A stretch of 9,850 bases of DNA from contig JAIRSX010000020.1 of assembly GCA_031255235.1 (NCBI GenBank), positions 1 to 9,850 of the forward strand. The letters run 5' to 3'. Both the position numbers and the translations under genes were made by a program. Shown piece by piece: positions 6,317 through 9,850 of this stretch. Source of the stretch: Rickettsiales bacterium (GTDB taxonomy: Bacteria; Pseudomonadota; Alphaproteobacteria; Rickettsiales; UBA1997). Below the pieces are notes generated by a model. That model was not told the DNA's origin. It searched no databases and saw only the letters and a list, made by a program, of their open reading frames with translations. How positions within the stretch are numbered: position 1 is the first letter of the stretch; every line of letters starts with the position of its first letter.

Positions 6317-6484
6317 CTAACTCTACTTCTTCTCTGTTTATTTGTTCCTAATATCTGTTTTGATATGTTGCATATTTATTTTGACAAAAAATGGCAATAC
6401 TTTCGTATATATATTGCTCCTCTGAAAATATTAAAAACCTATTTATCAGTTTTTTATTATTCAGTTCCCGCAAAATAACATTTT

Positions 6485-6512
6485 TTGTTTTTAAAAAATC
6501 AAAATGTATACA
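6485..6512 (+). promoter_or_regulatory. Weak candidate promoter for nitroreductase-alaS
   Basis: TTGTTT (6485-6490) and TATACA (6507-6512) are 16 bp apart, about 30 bp before the nitroreductase ATG. The -10 matches consensus at only four of six positions and AT-rich DNA yields many such pairs. It is listed because the pair of genes downstream needs a promoter in this 190-bp gap. Confidence 0.25.
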
Positions 6513-6541
6513 TACTGCACTGTAAATAAAAAGTAGATAAA

Positions 6542-7051
6542 ATGGAGTTTATAGAATTAATTCATACAAGAAGAAGTACTAGAAAATATAATTCTCAGGT
6601 TGTTAGTGATGAAGTTCTGAACATAGTTTTGGCGGCGGGCATGACTGCTCCAAGCGCCATGAATAAACAACCATGGGAATTTATTATCGTGAAAGATGCC
6701 CAGCAAAAAGAAGCTGTTGCAAAAATATCTCAATATGCACAAATGACATTGGAAAGCCCAGTCTCAATTTTAGTATGTGGCAACACAGAAAAATCCTTCT
6801 CATCAAACTATTTGTTTGATTGTGCTGCTGCATCTCAAAATATTTTGTTATCTGCAACTGCTTTGGGTCTCGGAAGTGTCTGGACTGGTATCGATCACAA
6901 AAATGAAGAATTAAAAGATTCTTTCAAAAAAATATTCAATTTGCCAAAACATATTGAACCTGTTGCTTATTTAGTCTTGGGGTATACGGATAATGTTTTC
7001 ACCAAAAAGAATTATTTTGATGAAAATAAAGTACACTTAAATAAATGGTAG
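6542..7051 (+). CDS. Nitroreductase family FMN-dependent protein
   Basis: The 169-residue protein belongs to the compact nitroreductase group, FMN-binding homodimers that pass electrons from NAD(P)H to nitro compounds, quinones or flavins. It starts with the phosphate-binding RRSTRKY (10-16), followed by the flavin-contacting APSAMNKQPWEF (36-47) and GLGSVWTGI (109-117), and ends with LGY and a basic tail. It is shorter than E. coli NfsB (217 residues), as is normal for this group. The physiological substrate cannot be inferred. There is no strong Shine-Dalgarno; the ATG at 6542 is right because the RRS motif begins nine residues in. It ends 4 bp before alaS, so the two are probably cotranscribed. 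The link to tRNA charging is likely only positional. Confidence 0.87.
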   Translation: MEFIELIHTRRSTRKYNSQVVSDEVLNIVLAAGMTAPSAMNKQPWEFIIVKDAQQKEAVAKISQYAQMTLESPVSILVCGNTEKSFSSNYLFDCAAASQNILLSATALGLGSVWTGIDHKNEELKDSFKKIFNLPKHIEPVAYLVLGYTDNVFTKKNYFDENKVHLNKW

Positions 7052-7055
7052 ATAT

Positions 7056-9740
7056 ATGCTTACCCTTGCCGAAATTAGAAATATTTATCTAAAGTTTTTT
7101 GAAAAACAAAAGCATCTAGTTTTGCCATCCTCTTCTCTTGTACCAGATGATCCAACTTTAATGTTTACTAATTCAGGTATGGTTCAATTGAAAGATTATT
7201 TTGCTGGATTAAAAGCACCACCATCAAAACGAATTACGACCTGTCAAAAATGTATCCGTGCTGGTGGTAAGCATAACGATTTAGAAAATGTTGGATACAC
7301 CGCAAGACACCATACTTTTTTTGAAATGCTTGGTAATTTTTCTATTGGCGATTATTTTAAAAAAGAGGCAATTACTTGGGCATGGGAGTTATTGACTGAT
7401 GGTTTTAATCTACCACAAGAAAAATTATTGGTAACTGTTTATCATACTGATGATGAAGCAATACAATATTGGAAAGATATTGCAAAATTAGCAGATGATA
7501 AAATCATAAGAATTAAAACAAAAGATAATTTTTGGGAAATGGGTGATACTGGTCCTTGCGGTCCATGTACCGAAATCTTTTATGATCACGGCGATAAAAT
7601 CGCTGGTGGAAAACCTGGAACAGATGAGGAAGATGGCGATCGCTATATTGAAATTTGGAATAACGTTTTTACACAATTTGAAAGACAACCGGATGGAGAA
7701 TTGAAAGAATTAAAATTCAAAAATATTGATACCGGAATGGGAATTGAAAGAATTGCTGCTGTTTTACAAGGTGTCCATAATAATTATGATATCGATCTGT
7801 TTAAACGACTTATAGATAACTCAAAAACAATAATTGGTGATGGTGGAATTGCTTCCCATAGAGTGATTGCCGACCATTTAAGAAGCTCAAGCTTTTTGAT
7901 TGCTGATGGAGTTTTACCAAGTAATGAAGGACGAGGCTATGTTTTGCGGCGAATCATGCGACGTGCAATGCGACATATACATCAATTGGGACAAAAACAT
8001 GTTAGCATGTTTAAATTGGTTCCTTGTTTAATTGACGTTATGGGCGAAACATATCCAGAGCTAAATGAACGAGAAAGCTTCATTATGGAAACTTTGGAAC
8101 AGGAAGAAGTAAGATTTAGACAAACATTAGAACGAGGTTTGAACTTATTGGAAAGAGAGATTGAAGATAATAAAAGTAAGATTTTTAGTGGTGCAACTGC
8201 CTTTACACTGTATGACACTTATGGTTTTCCATTGGATTTAACCCAAGATATTTTAAGAAGCAAGAATATTGAAGTTGATACTAAGGAATTCGATGAAGCA
8301 ATGGCATCCCAAAAAGAACGAAGTAAATGGGTAGGTACAGGTGATAAAAAAAATAGTGAAGTTTACTATAATGTAGTCAACAGAATTCAATCAACAGAAT
8401 TTTTAGGATATGACAATAACGTTATAACAGGTAAGATTCTTGCTATCATTAAAGACGGTGTTGAGATCGAGGAAGCAAAAACTGGTGACGAAATAGAGTT
8501 CTTTGTAGATAAAACAAGCTTTTACGGTGAGATGGGTGGTCAATGTGGGGATAGTGGAGTTGCCATGCAGATAGGCGAAAATGGCATTATACAATTACCA
8601 TTTTCAATTATTGAAATTAATGATGTAAAACAACCTTTTGACAAATACTATTTGCATAAAGGAAAAGTTGAAAGTGGACTTGTGAAAGTTGGAGACTTTT
8701 TAAATCTTGCTATAAACACAGAAAGACGAAACAAGATAAAAGCAAACCATTCCGCCGTTCACTTATTAGAATCCGCTTTAAGAAAAATTTATGGGGACAA
8801 TGTTATTCAAAAGGGTTCATCGGTTGATGATAAGGGGGCAAGGTATGATTTTGCTTTAAATAAACAAGTTAGCAAAGAAAATCTTGTGGAAATTGAAAGA
8901 ATTGTAAACGATTTTATCTATCAAAAAACGGATACGGTTACAAAAATTATGCCATTAGAAGAGGCTAAAAAAACTGGTGCAATTGCCCTATTCGGTGAAA
9001 AATATGGAGATACAGTTAGAGTTTTATTTATAGGTGAAGAAAAAAATGAAGGGCTTAAAATAAATGGTGATAATAATATGGAATCAGTTAGTGAAGCATT
9101 ACATACTTTGAATAACTCATCTCTAAAAAAATACTATTCTGTGGATTTTTGTGGCGGAACCCATGTCAAAAATACTGGTGATATTGGAGCATTCAAAATT
9201 ATAAGCGAAAGTAGTATTGGTAGTGGTATTAGACGAATTGAGATTTTAACAGGATTGAATGCTATTGGGTATTTATCAAAACAGTCCTCAATTGCCGAAA
9301 AATGTGCATCTTTATTGGGAAATAGCGTTGATTCACTTTTTGATAATATGCTCAGTTTATTTAATGAAAACAAGGAGATAAAAAAAGAACTCGACAGTAT
9401 CAAAAGACAAAACTTGAGTAACATTGATTTTAAAGAGGAAAAAATAAATAATGTAACTTTTGCAAGTATTACTTTAAATGTTACTCCAAATGACTTTAAG
9501 GGAATTTTCATCGACAAACAGAACAAAAAATATAATGAAAATTCTATCATGGTTGGAATTACCAAATTTGAGGGTAAAAGCACCGTTTTTGTTGGTGTTT
9601 CAAAAGATTTAACCGATAAATTCTCTGCAAAGACTTTTATAAATGAAATAGGAAAAGGCGGTGGTCAGAACTGGTTTGCCATGGGAAGCATGGAAAAAGA
9701 GAATGGAATAGAAATAATAAAAAATTTAATCCAACAATAG
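7056..9740 (+). CDS. alaS: Alanyl-tRNA synthetase
   Basis: The 894-residue class II synthetase charges tRNA-Ala and proofreads mischarged tRNA. The catalytic domain shows the N-terminal FFEKQKHLVLPSSSLVP (14-30), motif 2 around RITTCQKCIRAGGKHNDLE (59-77) with RHHTFFEMLGN (84-94), and motif 3 at VLRRIMRRAMRH. The editing domain keeps both zinc-site motifs, HxxxH (H565, H569 in HSAVH) and CxxxH (C699, H703 in CGGTH), so mischarge clearance should work. A coiled region and a C-terminal C-Ala domain follow. In C-Ala the usual GGGRPD-type loop reads GKGGGQNWFAMG (866-877), a visible departure. Length is normal and the frame is intact. It lies 4 bp after the nitroreductase gene. No clear terminator follows the stop. 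Confidence 0.97.
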   Translation: MLTLAEIRNIYLKFFEKQKHLVLPSSSLVPDDPTLMFTNSGMVQLKDYFAGLKAPPSKRITTCQKCIRAGGKHNDLENVGYTARHHTFFEMLGNFSIGDYFKKEAITWAWELLTDGFNLPQEKLLVTVYHTDDEAIQYWKDIAKLADDKIIRIKTKDNFWEMGDTGPCGPCTEIFYDHGDKIAGGKPGTDEEDGDRYIEIWNNVFTQFERQPDGELKELKFKNIDTGMGIERIAAVLQGVHNNYDIDLFKRLIDNSKTIIGDGGIASHRVIADHLRSSSFLIADGVLPSNEGRGYVLRRIMRRAMRHIHQLGQKHVSMFKLVPCLIDVMGETYPELNERESFIMETLEQEEVRFRQTLERGLNLLEREIEDNKSKIFSGATAFTLYDTYGFPLDLTQDILRSKNIEVDTKEFDEAMASQKERSKWVGTGDKKNSEVYYNVVNRIQSTEFLGYDNNVITGKILAIIKDGVEIEEAKTGDEIEFFVDKTSFYGEMGGQCGDSGVAMQIGENGIIQLPFSIIEINDVKQPFDKYYLHKGKVESGLVKVGDFLNLAINTERRNKIKANHSAVHLLESALRKIYGDNVIQKGSSVDDKGARYDFALNKQVSKENLVEIERIVNDFIYQKTDTVTKIMPLEEAKKTGAIALFGEKYGDTVRVLFIGEEKNEGLKINGDNNMESVSEALHTLNNSSLKKYYSVDFCGGTHVKNTGDIGAFKIISESSIGSGIRRIEILTGLNAIGYLSKQSSIAEKCASLLGNSVDSLFDNMLSLFNENKEIKKELDSIKRQNLSNIDFKEEKINNVTFASITLNVTPNDFKGIFIDKQNKKYNENSIMVGITKFEGKSTVFVGVSKDLTDKFSAKTFINEIGKGGGQNWFAMGSMEKENGIEIIKNLIQQ

Positions 9741-9814
9741 ACCTGGTGCGTAAAAATCCTTCCTTATCTACTTTCATAATTCATAGTTATAAATCCCTGC
9801 TATAAGATTAAACC

Positions 9815-9850
9815 TTAATCCAAATCTTCTTCTTCTACATCTATACTTAT
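9815..9850 (-). CDS. Possible acidic C-terminus of a convergent gene (partial)
   Basis: Reading leftward from the window edge, 11 codons give ISIDVEEEDLD followed by TAA. An acidic tail at the end of a gene convergent with alaS would be natural, and many proteins, RecA among them, end this way. The piece is too short to identify, and 11 open codons can occur by chance. Confidence 0.25.
   Translation of the reverse strand: MSIDVEEEDLD

Larger units (their letters stand above)
5599..6347 (-). pseudogene. ISXO2-like (IS1595 family) transposase, broken
   Basis: Read leftward, pieces of one DDE transposase appear in order but in shifting frames. EVELDESYF contains the first catalytic aspartate. 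A basic linker is followed by TGKTIVFGVLKR, REELMPIIQGKI and STIYTDGWKSYNGLI, the second catalytic region, ending in TAG at 6078-6080. HSNNEFARGK, ENFWDYA, KNRLNKFN and FTNDKFILHLKECEYRYNNR then complete the C-terminus. The last open segment runs 5808-5599. Breaks are mainly tandem duplications, listed separately, so the gene cannot make a full enzyme. Upstream of 6347 a TAG (6348-6350) interrupts the same frame, which is otherwise free of stops to about 6540 and may hold the eroded N-terminus, though similarity there is weak. The family is clear from the motifs. Confidence 0.88.
5638..6347 (-). mobile_element. Degenerate ISXO2-like insertion sequence
   Basis: The transposase remnant and its right-hand terminus form a relic element. 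The left boundary in window coordinates is placed at GGGTGCTTGACTAG (5638-5651), because a 14-base core of it recurs in inverted orientation at 222-235 and because it lies just after the conserved transposase C-terminus. No matching inverted copy is visible between 6300 and 6541, so the other end appears lost or too diverged. No target-site duplication could be identified. Confidence 0.6.

Noticed and set aside
9134..9583. 149-codon open frame on the minus strand inside alaS
   Set aside because: It lies wholly opposite the conserved editing and C-terminal region of alanyl-tRNA synthetase and its hydrophobic translation matches nothing I recognise; a shadow of biased codon use.
1..9850. CRISPR array, tRNA or rRNA genes
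   Set aside because: No regularly spaced repeats and no cloverleaf or rRNA core sequence could be seen on either strand.

Overview
The window looks like part of a small, AT-rich alphaproteobacterial genome, probably a host-associated member of or near the Rickettsiales. This is inferred from the strong A/T bias in coding and non-coding DNA, a GapR/DUF2312 protein (a family largely confined to Alphaproteobacteria), a decayed ISXO2-like (IS1595 family) transposase, and a small surface beta-barrel protein. No species can be named from the sequence alone.

Left part (1-1201): a gene-poor leader of about 430 bp with repeats and a 15-T homopolymer next to a perfect TATAAT box, then a secreted outer-membrane beta-barrel protein (431-1147) closed by a strong, apparently bidirectional terminator (1175-1201). 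Next comes a leftward pair, a GapR-like nucleoid protein and a monofunctional AroQ chorismate mutase (1393-1895). It is transcribed divergently from a rightward pair: the C-terminal half of carbamoyl-phosphate synthase large subunit as a free-standing 531-residue protein (1992-3587), and 3-dehydroquinate synthase AroB (3588-4625), which abuts it with no intergenic base. The two pairs share a 96-bp divergent promoter region, and each carries one aromatic-pathway gene (AroB early in the shikimate pathway, AroQ after chorismate).

Middle part (4626-6541): a leftward family 8 glycosyltransferase (4707-5597), preceded upstream by the wreck of an ISXO2-like transposase (5599-6347, possibly to about 6480). 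Much of this wreck is explained by short tandem duplications of 14, 2, 5, about 27 and 48 bp and a possible 67-bp one. Mentally collapsing most of them recovers the normal transposase sequence.

Right part (6542-9850): a rightward pair, a 169-residue nitroreductase-family flavoprotein and full-length alanyl-tRNA synthetase AlaS (7056-9740). After it there may be the acidic C-terminus of a convergent gene running out of the window.

The points most worth a second look are the split CarB with no N-terminal half nearby, the duplication-driven decay of the transposase, and the poly-T tract at the promoter of the outer-membrane protein gene.
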